This document shows positions 52,749 through 61,104 of a DNA stretch of 64,000 nucleotides, one piece after another (the stretch's first letter is position 1; each line of letters starts with the position of its first letter). The translations under genes were made by a program, and so were the position numbers. The DNA is from Fictibacillus terranigra (GTDB lineage Bacteria; Bacillota; Bacilli; Bacillales; Fictibacillaceae), in assembly GCF_030412265.1 (NCBI RefSeq), contig NZ_JAUHLN010000002.1:1054001-1118000 (forward strand), written 5' to 3'. The notes beneath the pieces are model-generated. The model was given only the letters and a program-made list of their open reading frames with translations, made no database searches and had not been told where the DNA came from.

Positions 52749-54914
52749 TTATTTTACTAACTCAAATGTGGCTTCCTTTACGTTGACACTGTCTGGACCC
52801 ACGAAAACGGTAAAAGTCCCTGGATCGCTTGTAAACGTTAAATCGGAATGATAATATCTCAACTGATCTTCTTTAATGGAAAAAATGATCTTCTTTGTCT
52901 CCCCCGGAGCAAGTACTGCTTTTTCGAATGCTTTCAGCTCCTTCAACGGACGGACAACATCTCCTGCCATGTCCCTCACATAAAGCTGAACCGTCTCTTC
53001 TCCTTGCCGCTCTCCTGTGTTCGTGACCAGAACGGAAATCTTTATGGATTCCCCCGCCTTTAAGACAGGATTTGATAATACCGGTTCTCCAAAATGGAAT
53101 GTTGTGTAGCTTAAACCAAATCCGAACGGGTAAAGCGCCTCGTTCGGCACATCAAGGTACTGAGATACGTATCGTACTTGTGCATCTGGAGCTCCTTGAG
53201 GTCTTCCTGTATTGAAGCAATTATAATAAACCGGCACCTGTCCGACGGAATGCGGAAATGACATCGTCAGTTTTCCTGAAGGATTGACATCGCCTAAAAG
53301 AAGGTCGGCAACGGCATGCCCTCCTTCTGTTCCAGGGAACCAGGCTTCAATGATAGCGTCTGACTGCTCGGCAACATCACGAAGATCGAGAGGACGGCCG
53401 TTAAACAATACAGTAACAATGGGTTTCCCGATCCTTCTTATTGCAGCGATCAATTCGCGCTGAACCTCAGGCAGCCTGATGTCGCTCCGGCTGCCAGCTT
53501 CCCCGCTCATATCCGACTTCTCACCAAGTGCAAGAACAAGAACGTCCGCATGAGCCGCTATGTCGAGTGCCTCCTGCAGTTCCTCGTGTGTTCCGGTCTC
53601 AACGCCACAGCCTTTTGCAACGGATAACTTGTCTGATGTCATCCTGCCCTTTAGGCCGTCATACAGTTGAACCGCTACTTCTCTTGAACCCTTCCACGAC
53701 CATGGTCCAAGAATATCCCCGCTTTGTGCAAAAGGGCCGATAAGTGCAACCTTCTTGCCGGATTGAAGGGGCAGAACATTGTTATTTTTTAAAAGAACAC
53801 AAGACTTGGCTGCAAGCTTTTTCGCCACCGCTCTGTGCGGCTCACTCATAATTACTTCGTGCTCTCCATGTTCATCTGTTCCGCGATGTGGATTTTCAAA
53901 CAGTCCCAGTTTTTTCTTTAATGCGAGAATGCGGAGGACAGCTTCATCGAGAAGTTCTTCTGATACCTCATTGTTTACAATAAGCTCCTTTAAATGATTG
54001 ACATAGCATACGGTCATCATTTCAATATCCACGCCGGCAGCAAACGCCTTAGCCGCTGCCTCCCTTTCATCCGCAGCCACCCCATGAGGGATCAGTTCTT
54101 TCACCGCACCCCAGTCTGAAATCAAGATGCCGTCGAAACCCCATTCCGTTCTCAATAGTTCACGCATCAGCCTTTTATTTCCGGAGGCCGGAATACCCTC
54201 CACTGTGTTGAAAGCAGTCATAACCATCTCACAGCCCTCGTCTAACGCCGCTTTATAAGCCGGCAAGTACATTTCCCTCAGCTGACGCTCAGACATGTCC
54301 ACCGTATTGTAGTCACGACCTCCTTCTGCCGCTCCATATGCAGCAAAATGCTTTACACAAGCAGCCACCCTGTTGGTGTCAGAGGTTAAGTCTTTTCCTT
54401 GAAAACCGCGTACGAAGGCTCTTGCAAATTCACTGTTTAAGTAAGGATCTTCGCCGGTAGATTCCATTACTCTCCCCCACCGAGGGTCACGTACAAGGTC
54501 CACCATTGGAGCAAACGTGACATGAACACCTGAAACAGAGGCTTCATAGGCGGCAATCTCCGCACTTCTTTCTGCCAGTTTCAAATCCCATGAGCAGCCA
54601 ATAGCGAGCGGCACGGGAAAAATGGTCTTAAACCCGTGAACGATATCAGCCATGATCAACAGAGGAATGCCTAGCCGGTTTGATTTCAGATGCGCTTCCT
54701 GTATTGCCCGTACTTCTTTCGCACCGGATGCCCCAAGAACCGATCCGCAGTTTCTGACCGTATCCTTTGTCACGCCCATTTCTGCCATCGGTCCAGTAAT
54801 CTCCCCCTGTTCGTTTGATCCTTCAAAAAAAGGGGTAGCCAACTGCATGAGCTGGGCCACCTTCTCATCAAGTGTCATTTCCTTTAAAAGAGAATGCAGC
54901 GTCTGGTCTTGCAT
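52749..54914 (-). CDS. GH3 beta-glucosidase, likely sophoro-oligosaccharide-acting
   Basis: A 721-residue cytoplasmic beta-glucosidase: GH3 N-terminal barrel with nucleophile Asp at about 265 (GILISDWGAVKEL), KHFAAYGAAEGGRDYN, then the second alpha/beta domain and a fibronectin III-like C-terminus (GFGLSYTTFHFGEP onward). The corresponding gene in L. innocua (Lin1840) encodes an enzyme that prefers sophorose and short beta-1,2-glucans. It is first in the GH3-GH94 operon, with promoter TTGACG/TATAAT and operators on both sides of it. The ribosome binding site is GGAGGAGTTGAA. Confidence 0.9.
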   Translation of the reverse strand: MQDQTLHSLLKEMTLDEKVAQLMQLATPFFEGSNEQGEITGPMAEMGVTKDTVRNCGSVLGASGAKEVRAIQEAHLKSNRLGIPLLIMADIVHGFKTIFPVPLAIGCSWDLKLAERSAEIAAYEASVSGVHVTFAPMVDLVRDPRWGRVMESTGEDPYLNSEFARAFVRGFQGKDLTSDTNRVAACVKHFAAYGAAEGGRDYNTVDMSERQLREMYLPAYKAALDEGCEMVMTAFNTVEGIPASGNKRLMRELLRTEWGFDGILISDWGAVKELIPHGVAADEREAAAKAFAAGVDIEMMTVCYVNHLKELIVNNEVSEELLDEAVLRILALKKKLGLFENPHRGTDEHGEHEVIMSEPHRAVAKKLAAKSCVLLKNNNVLPLQSGKKVALIGPFAQSGDILGPWSWKGSREVAVQLYDGLKGRMTSDKLSVAKGCGVETGTHEELQEALDIAAHADVLVLALGEKSDMSGEAGSRSDIRLPEVQRELIAAIRRIGKPIVTVLFNGRPLDLRDVAEQSDAIIEAWFPGTEGGHAVADLLLGDVNPSGKLTMSFPHSVGQVPVYYNCFNTGRPQGAPDAQVRYVSQYLDVPNEALYPFGFGLSYTTFHFGEPVLSNPVLKAGESIKISVLVTNTGERQGEETVQLYVRDMAGDVVRPLKELKAFEKAVLAPGETKKIIFSIKEDQLRYYHSDLTFTSDPGTFTVFVGPDSVNVKEATFELVK

Positions 54915-54976
54915 TTCAACTCCTCCATTCGGTTCAAATAAACGTGCTAGTTTATTGGTTTCATAGCAATTACGTA

Positions 54977-54986
54977 GAAACGTTTC
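54977..54986. promoter_or_regulatory. Operator O1, GAAACGTTTC
   Basis: Palindrome about 10-20 bases downstream of the GH3 transcription start; a bound LacI-family repressor would block elongation. Confidence 0.75.
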
Positions 54987-55004
54987 GATTTATATTCAAG
55001 AAGC

Positions 55005-55034
55005 ATTATAAAGGGTGCCCGAACTCATCGTCAA
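55005..55034 (-). promoter_or_regulatory. Promoter of the GH3-GH94 operon
   Basis: Minus strand: TTGACG (55029-55034), 18-base spacer, TATAAT (55005-55010). Confidence 0.75.
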
Positions 55035-55044
55035 TGTTGGGATT

Positions 55045-55054
55045 GAAACGTTTC
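55045..55054. promoter_or_regulatory. Operator O2, GAAACGTTTC
   Basis: TGAAACGTTTCA palindrome just upstream of the GH3 -35 box. With O1 it brackets that promoter. Confidence 0.75.
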
Positions 55055-55151
55055 ACTTGTTGATTTTCCTGAATCCCTTGATGCTGAAGGGATCACCAGG
55101 CATCAATAGTTAGAAAATTTATTTTTTTATAAAAAGTTTTTGAAAATTGTG

Positions 55152-55180
55152 TTGTAAACGATTACACTATGAATTATAAT
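55152..55180 (+). promoter_or_regulatory. Promoter of the transporter operon with overlapping cre
   Basis: TTGTAA (55152-55157), 17-base spacer, TATAAT (55175-55180). TGTAAACGATTACA at 55153-55166 is a perfect match to the cre consensus TGWAANCGNTNWCA and covers the -35 box, so CcpA should repress when glucose is present. Confidence 0.8.
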
Positions 55181-55189
55181 AGCCCTGTC

Positions 55190-55199
55190 GAAACGTTTC
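55190..55199. promoter_or_regulatory. Operator O3, GAAACGTTTC
   Basis: Palindrome at about +3 of the transporter promoter, ten bases after the -10 box. Confidence 0.75.
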
Positions 55200-55246
55200 A
55201 ATAAATTTGCAAATTCGAATAACACTATATTTTTTTACAAGAAATA

Positions 55247-55256
55247 GAAACGTTTC
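55247..55256. promoter_or_regulatory. Operator O4, GAAACGTTTC
   Basis: Palindrome in the leader of the binding-protein mRNA, 57 bases after O3, allowing repression by looping or roadblock. Confidence 0.75.
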
Positions 55257-55348
55257 ACCAAAAAGTATGGTTTACTGGTAGATACCTGCAATACAGAAGT
55301 AAAATGAGGAAAGACAAAAAAATTGATCCATGTACAGGGGGAACGAAT

Positions 55349-56608
55349 ATGAAAAACTGGTTACCTAAACTTAACAAAAAACTAGTTGTAGGATCGTTGG
55401 CAGGAGCTTTGCTCGTATCAGGGGCACTCACAGGCTGTTCATCCGGTTCATCCAGCGGCGGTAATACGGTGATCAACGTATGGGGTATGGGAGAAGAAGC
55501 CAAATCCCTTCCGAAGATCGCAGAAGCATTCGAAAAAGAAAACCCGAAAATTGATGTAAAGGTACAGGCTATTCCTTGGGAAACGGCTCACGACAAATTG
55601 CTTACAGCTGTTGCTGCAAAAAAAGGTCCGGATGTTTTGCAAATGGGGACCACATGGATTCCTGAATTCGGCTCTGCAAAAGCCCTGATGGATTTAAAGC
55701 CCTATGTCAAAAAGTATCCTGAACTTGATTCATCCAATTATTACGAAGGATCTATTGAAACGACCAAATATAAAAACCAAACGGTCGGTGTTCCTTGGTA
55801 TATTGATACCCGTGTCCTCTTCTACCGAACGGATCTATTAAAGAAGGCCGGCTTCAGTGAAGCTCCAAAAACGTGGGAAGAGCTCAGTGCTGCTGCTAAA
55901 AAGCTGTCAGAGCGGGGCAAGAATAAGTATGGCATCAGCCTTGATGTGAAAGAACAGAGCTTAGGCTTTATGTTCGCCCGGCAAAACGGGGCACAATTGC
56001 TCGATGCCCAAGGGAAACCACATTTTAACGATCCGAAGTTCGTTGAAGCCGTCGATTACTTAAACAGCTTCTTTAAAAACGGTTCTGCGCCAAAAGATGC
56101 AGGGATTGATATCGTGCAAGGATTTCGTGGAGATGGGATTCTGCCGATGTTCATCAGCGGGCCTTGGATGGTTAAGCTTATAAATGATCAAGCTCCGGAT
56201 TTGAAAGGGAAATGGGCCACGGCCGTTCTTCCTAAAAAGGAGAACAATCTATCCGCACTCGGCGGCTCTAACCTTTCTGTCTTCCAATATACAAAACATA
56301 AAGATGCTTCTCTGAAGTTCTTGGCATTTATGAACAAGCCTGAAACCCAGCTGAAGTGGATGAAAATGACGAACTCCCTTCCTTCTGCCAAAAAAGCATG
56401 GGAAGACCCTTCATTAAAAGAAAACAAATTTTACACCACCTTTGGCGAGCAAATGAAGGGTTCTAAGCCAATGCCGGTTATCAAGCAATGGGAGCCGATC
56501 GCGCAAGAATACTTAAGCAGCTTCGAAAAAATTTATCGCGGGCAGACCACACCGAAAAAAGAAATGAACGTGTTCAATAAAAAAGCAGAAGATCTATTAA
56601 GTAAATAA
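55349..56608 (+). CDS. Sugar-binding lipoprotein of a CUT1 ABC importer
   Basis: A 419-residue extracellular solute-binding protein. The lipoprotein signal ends in ALTGC (Cys30), followed by a serine/glycine linker and the type 1 sugar-binding fold (NVWGMGEEAKSLPKIAEAFE; MGTTWIPEFGS; FISGPWMVKLIND; ALGGSNLSVF). Cluster order equals L. innocua lin1841, whose product binds beta-1,2-glucooligosaccharides. ATG 55349 follows GGGGGAACGAAT; the longer frame from 55304 lacks one. First gene of the binding protein-permease-permease operon. Confidence 0.9.
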   Translation: MKNWLPKLNKKLVVGSLAGALLVSGALTGCSSGSSSGGNTVINVWGMGEEAKSLPKIAEAFEKENPKIDVKVQAIPWETAHDKLLTAVAAKKGPDVLQMGTTWIPEFGSAKALMDLKPYVKKYPELDSSNYYEGSIETTKYKNQTVGVPWYIDTRVLFYRTDLLKKAGFSEAPKTWEELSAAAKKLSERGKNKYGISLDVKEQSLGFMFARQNGAQLLDAQGKPHFNDPKFVEAVDYLNSFFKNGSAPKDAGIDIVQGFRGDGILPMFISGPWMVKLINDQAPDLKGKWATAVLPKKENNLSALGGSNLSVFQYTKHKDASLKFLAFMNKPETQLKWMKMTNSLPSAKKAWEDPSLKENKFYTTFGEQMKGSKPMPVIKQWEPIAQEYLSSFEKIYRGQTTPKKEMNVFNKKAEDLLSK

Positions 56609-56619
56609 AGGAAAACGAT

Positions 56620-56649
56620 GATAACTAGCAGAGCATTCTGCTAGTTATC
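56620..56649 (+). other. Intercistronic stem-loop
   Basis: GATAACTAGCAGA and its exact complement with a GCAT loop lie between the binding-protein and permease genes. No T-run follows, so it probably protects the upstream mRNA or trims read-through, raising binding protein over permease. Confidence 0.7.
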
Positions 56650-56694
56650 CCTTTACTATTTAAATGAAATTGCTTGCGCAGAAAGGAGCGAAAC

Positions 56695-57579
56695 ATGAAA
56701 GCCATTAACACTAAAACACCTTACCTCTTTATCGCACCGGCTCTCCTTCTTTTAGGCCTCTTCTCACTGTTTCCAATCGTCGTTGCATTAGTCATCAGTT
56801 TTACGGATATCAGCCTGGAAGGTTTGGGCGACTGGTCGATGATTCACTTCGTTGGCTTGGATAATTACGCTCAAGTATTTAAAGATCCGATCTTTATGAA
56901 GTCCTTATTTAATACTATTTTTTATGTCGTCATCGGCGTTCCTTTGGTTATTGTGTGCTCCCTTGCCATTGCCTTGTTGATTAACTTCGGCAAGTCACGG
57001 ATATTCCGGGCATTCCGGGTAATCTTTTATATGCCATCCATCACCAACGTCGTCGCAGTAGCCGTCGTATGGAGCTACCTTTACAATCCGCAGCTTGGAC
57101 TCTTTAATTATGTTTTGAACTGGCTTCACCTTCCTTCCGTTCCATGGCTCACTGATCCGACGATGTCGAAAGTTTCGCTGATTGCCCTCGCGGTCTGGAG
57201 AGGGATCGGTGTAAACATGATCATCTTTTTAGCTGCGCTCCAAGGGATACCAAAAACGTATTATGAAGCGGCGCAGCTTGACGGAGCAACCAATTGGAAA
57301 CAGCTGACGAAGATTACATTGCCGCTCCTGCGCTATGCGATCTTTTTCGTTTCCATCACCACCATGATCGGCTGGCTCCAATTTTTTGAAGAGCCACTCG
57401 TCATGACAAAAGGCGGCCCACTGGACAGTACTACTTCCGTCGCTCTGTTTATTTACAAAAATGGCTTCCAGCTCAGTAACTTCGGATATGCCGCTGCCGG
57501 TTCGTTTGTTTTATTTATCACAATCATCATTATCACTCTGCTTCAATTCCGTTTGCAGAAAAAGGAGGTGGATTATTAG
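56695..57579 (+). CDS. ABC sugar permease (MalF type)
   Basis: 294 residues with six membrane spans. The EAA loop that docks the ATPase is YEAAQLDGATNWKQLTKITLPLL (about 193-215). CUT1-type permease, forming a heterodimer with the next gene product. ATG 56695 follows AAAGGAGCGAAAC; upstream codons to 56674 contain that site. Its stop codon is immediately followed by the start of the second permease. Confidence 0.92.
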   Translation: MKAINTKTPYLFIAPALLLLGLFSLFPIVVALVISFTDISLEGLGDWSMIHFVGLDNYAQVFKDPIFMKSLFNTIFYVVIGVPLVIVCSLAIALLINFGKSRIFRAFRVIFYMPSITNVVAVAVVWSYLYNPQLGLFNYVLNWLHLPSVPWLTDPTMSKVSLIALAVWRGIGVNMIIFLAALQGIPKTYYEAAQLDGATNWKQLTKITLPLLRYAIFFVSITTMIGWLQFFEEPLVMTKGGPLDSTTSVALFIYKNGFQLSNFGYAAAGSFVLFITIIIITLLQFRLQKKEVDY

Positions 57580-58461
57580 ATGGGGAACTTAGAGATGAAT
57601 TCGATAAAAGCTAAACCAAAAGTAAACGCGTCCGTCAAAGCACGAAAAACGGCAAGCCTGCAGCAATGGACCACGGGCATCATATTGGCTCTTGGTGGTT
57701 TTCTCGTCTCTATTCCATTTATTTGGATGATTCTATCCGCGTTCAAACCAGAAATGGAGGTCATGCAGATCCCACCTACCTTCATCCCCAATGAATTTAC
57801 GCTGGAAAATTTTACGAACCTTTTTGAAAACATGAACTTTACGGTATATTTGCGCAACACAATCATAGTGGTGCTCTGTTCATTTGTGGGCTTATTTCTT
57901 AACGCCATGGCTGGGTATGCGTTTGCGAAATACCAGTTCAAAGGACGGGAAAAATTGTTTTACCTTGTTCTCGCTACGATGATGATCCCAGGGCAAGTTA
58001 CGATGATTCCAGTGTACTTGATCTTGAACCAGCTTCATCTGACCAATACAATGGCAGGGATTGTTTTACCGGGGCTAGTTGGCGCTTTCAGCATTTTTTT
58101 GTTCCGACAGTTCATGTCTACCATTCCAGACGAACTACTTGAAGCCGCACGTTTGGACGGAGCGAGTGAATTTCGGGTATTCGCCCAGATCATCCTTCCA
58201 ATCTCAAAGCCTATCCTTGCTGTTCAGGGCATCCTGACGTTCATCGCAGGCTGGAACAGCTTCCTCTGGCCGTTGATTATCGCCAATGATGAGAAACTGT
58301 ATACCCTTTCCGTCGGTCTCTCACTGTTGAAGGGACAATACGGAGGGAACTTCGCCCTGCAGATGGCGGGCTCTACTTTTATGGTCGTGCCGATTGTGAT
58401 CATTTTCATGCTGTTCCAGAAGCACATTATTGAGGGTTATACCATTTCCGGGATGAAGTAG
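57580..58461 (+). CDS. ABC sugar permease (MalG type)
   Basis: 293 residues, six spans, EAA loop LEAARLDGASEFRVFAQIILP (read from about 185) and the terminal GYTISGMK typical of MalG-like permeases. ATG 57580 directly abuts the upstream stop; AAAGGAGG lies inside the upstream gene. No ATPase gene follows, so MsmX-like sharing is expected. Confidence 0.92.
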   Translation: MGNLEMNSIKAKPKVNASVKARKTASLQQWTTGIILALGGFLVSIPFIWMILSAFKPEMEVMQIPPTFIPNEFTLENFTNLFENMNFTVYLRNTIIVVLCSFVGLFLNAMAGYAFAKYQFKGREKLFYLVLATMMIPGQVTMIPVYLILNQLHLTNTMAGIVLPGLVGAFSIFLFRQFMSTIPDELLEAARLDGASEFRVFAQIILPISKPILAVQGILTFIAGWNSFLWPLIIANDEKLYTLSVGLSLLKGQYGGNFALQMAGSTFMVVPIVIIFMLFQKHIIEGYTISGMK

Positions 58462-58467
58462 ACCATG

Positions 58468-58499
58468 CACGCAGACTTTTCATCGTCTGTGTGTTTTTT
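58468..58499 (+). terminator. Terminator of the transporter operon
   Basis: CACGCAGAC / GTCTGTGTG stem followed by TTTTTT. Confidence 0.8.
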
Positions 58500-58507
58500 G
58501 TTGCTCT

Positions 58508-58546
58508 ATAAAAAAAGAACGGTATTCCCACCAAGGGAATCCGTTC
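58508..58546 (-). terminator. Terminator of the secreted glucanase gene
   Basis: Minus strand GAACGGATTCCC / GGGAATACCGTTC followed by TTTTTTTAT. Confidence 0.82.
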
Positions 58547-58559
58547 ATCATTCATTGAA

Positions 58560-59903
58560 TCATTGGATAGAAAACTTTTCGTTTCTCAGCAAGTCTACCG
58601 GTTTTTTCGCAATAGGATCGTGATGGAAGTAATTGCGGATGACATCTTTCTTCACATGGTTCGCAATCGATACGATAATCATCCCCTGATCCAGTGCAAG
58701 GTAAGCTTTGGTCACTTCCCCGCTCTTTACATTGACGGAATCAAAGAATCCATATTTCCCGTAAGCGTGCAATTTTCTCAACTCATCAAGATTTTTATGG
58801 ACGGCTGCAGGCGCATAGTCGAGTGCAAGAAATGAAGCATGAGCCGTTACCGTTCCATCATCTTTATATCCTGAAGTCCCAAGCGGTGTTGCCGCGAATT
58901 CACTATATCCTTCAGGAGTGGCAGCAGGAGAGAATCCCCACGCCGGATAACCCTTCTCCTTGGCGAAAGCCATTTGCATATGAACATGCCGTGCGTTATT
59001 TAGCCCGAGAGCATCTTTGCCGTATTTTTTCTCGTTCAGCACGAGGCCTGGCATGAGTCCCTCAAACATGCTTCCTCCCCAACTCGGTACATACTTCACA
59101 CTATTATACTCATAGTGACCTTCAAAAACAGAGACACCGTCATATACTTCTGTTGGGCCCATTGGAATTTGTGACTGCCAATCCCATTCCGAAGGCAATG
59201 TTCTGAACATTTTCCACCAGTGCTCTTTCGGTACATCTCCTTTTCCAATCGCGATATAGCTGCCCAGCCTTGGCTCGGTATAGAACATTCCATAATGGTG
59301 GTCTGTCAGTTTACCGGTTACGACGTCATAACCCCCGCGGAACTGTCCGACTTCCGGATCGTAAAGTGTAGTGTAATTCATGGCGTTCACGAGCTTGCTC
59401 GTTAGCGGATAAAGCTCATTGTACGCTTGGCCAGCCGTCATCAATCCTGCCGTCAGCCAGCCATTATCTACCTGTGAAATAAATTGGCCCCAATCGGTTT
59501 TAAGAGAACCGTCCGTATTGTACCAATTGTAAAATAATCCGTTCCACTTCTTTAAACCATCCAGTGTATGCAGGGTGGTCCGGATTCGCTGAACGGCTTC
59601 CTTTCGCGTAATAAACCCCAATTCCTGTGCTGAGATGGTACTTAAGAGATACATGGAAATATTGGTTGGTGAGGTATGCTTGGCTTCTTCTGCCTTACCG
59701 TCTGGAAACCGCATCGCATCACTCGTTAACCCTGTTTTTGGATCGGTATAATCCACAAAATAAGAGTAAGAACTTTTTGCGATCGCTTTCAAATCATTTT
59801 TGAATGCAGCCTGGTTAAGGGTAGACGCCTGTGCCGGTGCGGATATGCACACTGTAAAAAAAACGCAAATTACTGCCATCATTAATTTCATCAGCCCGTT
59901 CAT
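58560..59903 (-). CDS. Secreted PF10091-family glucanase, probable GH144 endo-beta-1,2-glucanase
   Basis: A 447-residue exported enzyme: signal peptide about 1-26 (cleavage after AQA), then an (alpha/alpha)6 domain of the Glycoamylase family PF10091 (COG5368): SYFVDYTDPKTGLTSDAMR, VDNGWLTAGLMTAG, LGSYIAIGKGDVPKEHWW, SWGGSMFEGLMPGLVL, WGFSPAATPEGYSEF. GH144 beta-1,2-glucanases and the hydrolytic domain of cyclic beta-1,2-glucan synthases belong to this fold. With the GH94, GH3 and importer next door, release of sophoro-oligosaccharides outside the cell is the likely job. ATG 59903 follows AAGGGAGAAAA. The promoter has its own operator. Confidence 0.82.
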   Translation of the reverse strand: MNGLMKLMMAVICVFFTVCISAPAQASTLNQAAFKNDLKAIAKSSYSYFVDYTDPKTGLTSDAMRFPDGKAEEAKHTSPTNISMYLLSTISAQELGFITRKEAVQRIRTTLHTLDGLKKWNGLFYNWYNTDGSLKTDWGQFISQVDNGWLTAGLMTAGQAYNELYPLTSKLVNAMNYTTLYDPEVGQFRGGYDVVTGKLTDHHYGMFYTEPRLGSYIAIGKGDVPKEHWWKMFRTLPSEWDWQSQIPMGPTEVYDGVSVFEGHYEYNSVKYVPSWGGSMFEGLMPGLVLNEKKYGKDALGLNNARHVHMQMAFAKEKGYPAWGFSPAATPEGYSEFAATPLGTSGYKDDGTVTAHASFLALDYAPAAVHKNLDELRKLHAYGKYGFFDSVNVKSGEVTKAYLALDQGMIIVSIANHVKKDVIRNYFHHDPIAKKPVDLLRNEKFSIQ

Positions 59904-59928
59904 TTTTTCTCCCTTCAATAATTTTATC

Positions 59929-59938
59929 GAAACGTTTC
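59929..59938. promoter_or_regulatory. Operator O5, GAAACGTTTC
   Basis: Same palindrome as O1-O4, right after the -10 box of the glucanase promoter, placing the secreted enzyme under the same regulator. Confidence 0.75.
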
Positions 59939-59944
59939 ACCAAC

Positions 59945-59973
59945 ATTTTACCATCCCGCATTTTTAAGGTAAA
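59945..59973 (-). promoter_or_regulatory. Promoter of the secreted glucanase gene
   Basis: Minus strand: TTTACC (59968-59973), 17-base spacer, TAAAAT (59945-59950) preceded by TGG as extended -10. Confidence 0.65.
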
Positions 59974-60151
59974 CCCGTTTTCTGAATCTTTCGTCTGTTC
60001 AGACAAAAACAGGTCCTTTGGCGCCTGACAAAGGTTCTACTGATAAGCGAATGAAAGGCTTGGACCATGTACAGGCCGAAATTGGCAACTTCATGTGATG
60101 AGAAGTACAATAGAGCTAAAAAAGTAATTACGGTTGGAAAGGACAGACACT

Positions 60152-60577
60152 ATGTACATAGCCACTGCAGAAATTCAGCTGACTTATGCTGACACTGATA
60201 TGATGGGCATCATCTACCATGGAAATTATGTTAAGTTTCTTGAACTGGGACGTTCTGCACTCATTGCAGAGGCTGGTTTTGATTATCTTGAAATGGAACA
60301 GCTCGGTTACTATGCCCCTGTGTATAACCTGGAGATTACGTATAAAAAACCCATTCGTTTTGGAGAAAGAGTATTCGTAAAGACTTGGATAGAAGAAAAT
60401 AAACGTTCTAGAACCGTTTATGGATTTGAAATTGTAAAAGGAATCGAGAACGTAGAAACATGTGCCATAGGGACAACCACCCATATCGTAGTTCACGGAA
60501 AAAACTTCAGACCCGTTCCCTTCAATAAAGCGTTTCCTGAATGGTTTCAAAAATACGAAGAAATCAAAAAGCGATAA
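60152..60577 (+). CDS. Acyl-CoA thioesterase, 4HBT/YbgC type
   Basis: A 141-residue hotdog-fold thioesterase. The catalytic signature Asp16-x-x-Gly-x-x-x-His23 is seen in DMMGIIYHGNYVKFLELGR, with APVYNLEITYKKPIRFGE and the later VETCAIGTTTHIVV. Similar to B. subtilis YneP. It releases free acids from acyl-CoA; chain preference unknown. ATG 60152 is about 9 bases after AAAGGA; TTG 60134 is inside that site. Confidence 0.9.
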   Translation: MYIATAEIQLTYADTDMMGIIYHGNYVKFLELGRSALIAEAGFDYLEMEQLGYYAPVYNLEITYKKPIRFGERVFVKTWIEENKRSRTVYGFEIVKGIENVETCAIGTTTHIVVHGKNFRPVPFNKAFPEWFQKYEEIKKR

Positions 60578-60589
60578 GACTAAAAACGT

Positions 60590-60620
60590 AACGGAAGGCC
60601 TTATAGGCCTTCCGTTTTTC
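60590..60620. terminator. Bidirectional terminator
   Basis: AACGGAAGGCC / GGCCTTCCGTT with a 5-base loop and TTTTT, between convergent genes. Confidence 0.85.
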
Positions 60621-60623
60621 TTC

Positions 60624-61022
60624 TTATTTAAGCTGCCACCATCGTTTTTTGGAAGCTTCAACAAGCTGTGCAATCGCCTCTTTTGCTTCAGAGATCTGTT
60701 CCTTAATCGAAACCAGTTCTTCCTTAAGCTCACTGTTTTGATGAGTGAGCTCTTGGAGCTGACGTGAAAGCCACTCCATCTCACTGTTTTGCTGATCATC
60801 ATCTGTGAGAGAATCGGCGGCTTGAGCAAATCCCAAATTTCCAAGCAGTCCATCCTCTTTTAATAAGTTTGCCGCCATCATCATCATGCTGTTAAGGTCA
60901 ATGGTATCATCATCCTTGGCCAGAATACTTCCAGCCAAATTCATAATGCCATTAACATCCAATGCTTCGCTGCTGCTAACCTCTTCACTCTCTTGTTCTT
61001 GAATGTCTTTTTTTTCAGTCAT
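60624..61022 (-). CDS. Hypothetical protein with C-terminal coiled coil
   Basis: 132 residues. An acidic N-terminus (DIQEQESEEVSSSEALD), a middle helical part rich in Met and Leu (NSMMMMAANLLKEDGLLGNL) and a C-terminal heptad coiled coil (ELTHQNSELKEELVSIKEQI...EAIAQLVEASKK). ATG 61022 is preceded by GGGGGAGCGAACG; the longer frame to 61223 has none. It follows the frameshifted 61105-61423 gene on the same strand. Function unknown. Confidence 0.68.
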   Translation of the reverse strand: MTEKKDIQEQESEEVSSSEALDVNGIMNLAGSILAKDDDTIDLNSMMMMAANLLKEDGLLGNLGFAQAADSLTDDDQQNSEMEWLSRQLQELTHQNSELKEELVSIKEQISEAKEAIAQLVEASKKRWWQLK

Positions 61023-61104
61023 GCCGTTCGCTCCCCCTGTTTGCATCTTAGGCAAATATCCATAAACATCGTATGCACCACAGAGGAAATTTGTTAAAAA
61101 AATA

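Noticed and set aside
60128-60853. 241-residue minus-strand frame across the thioesterase gene
   Set aside because: Antisense shadow that crosses a terminator and two real genes.
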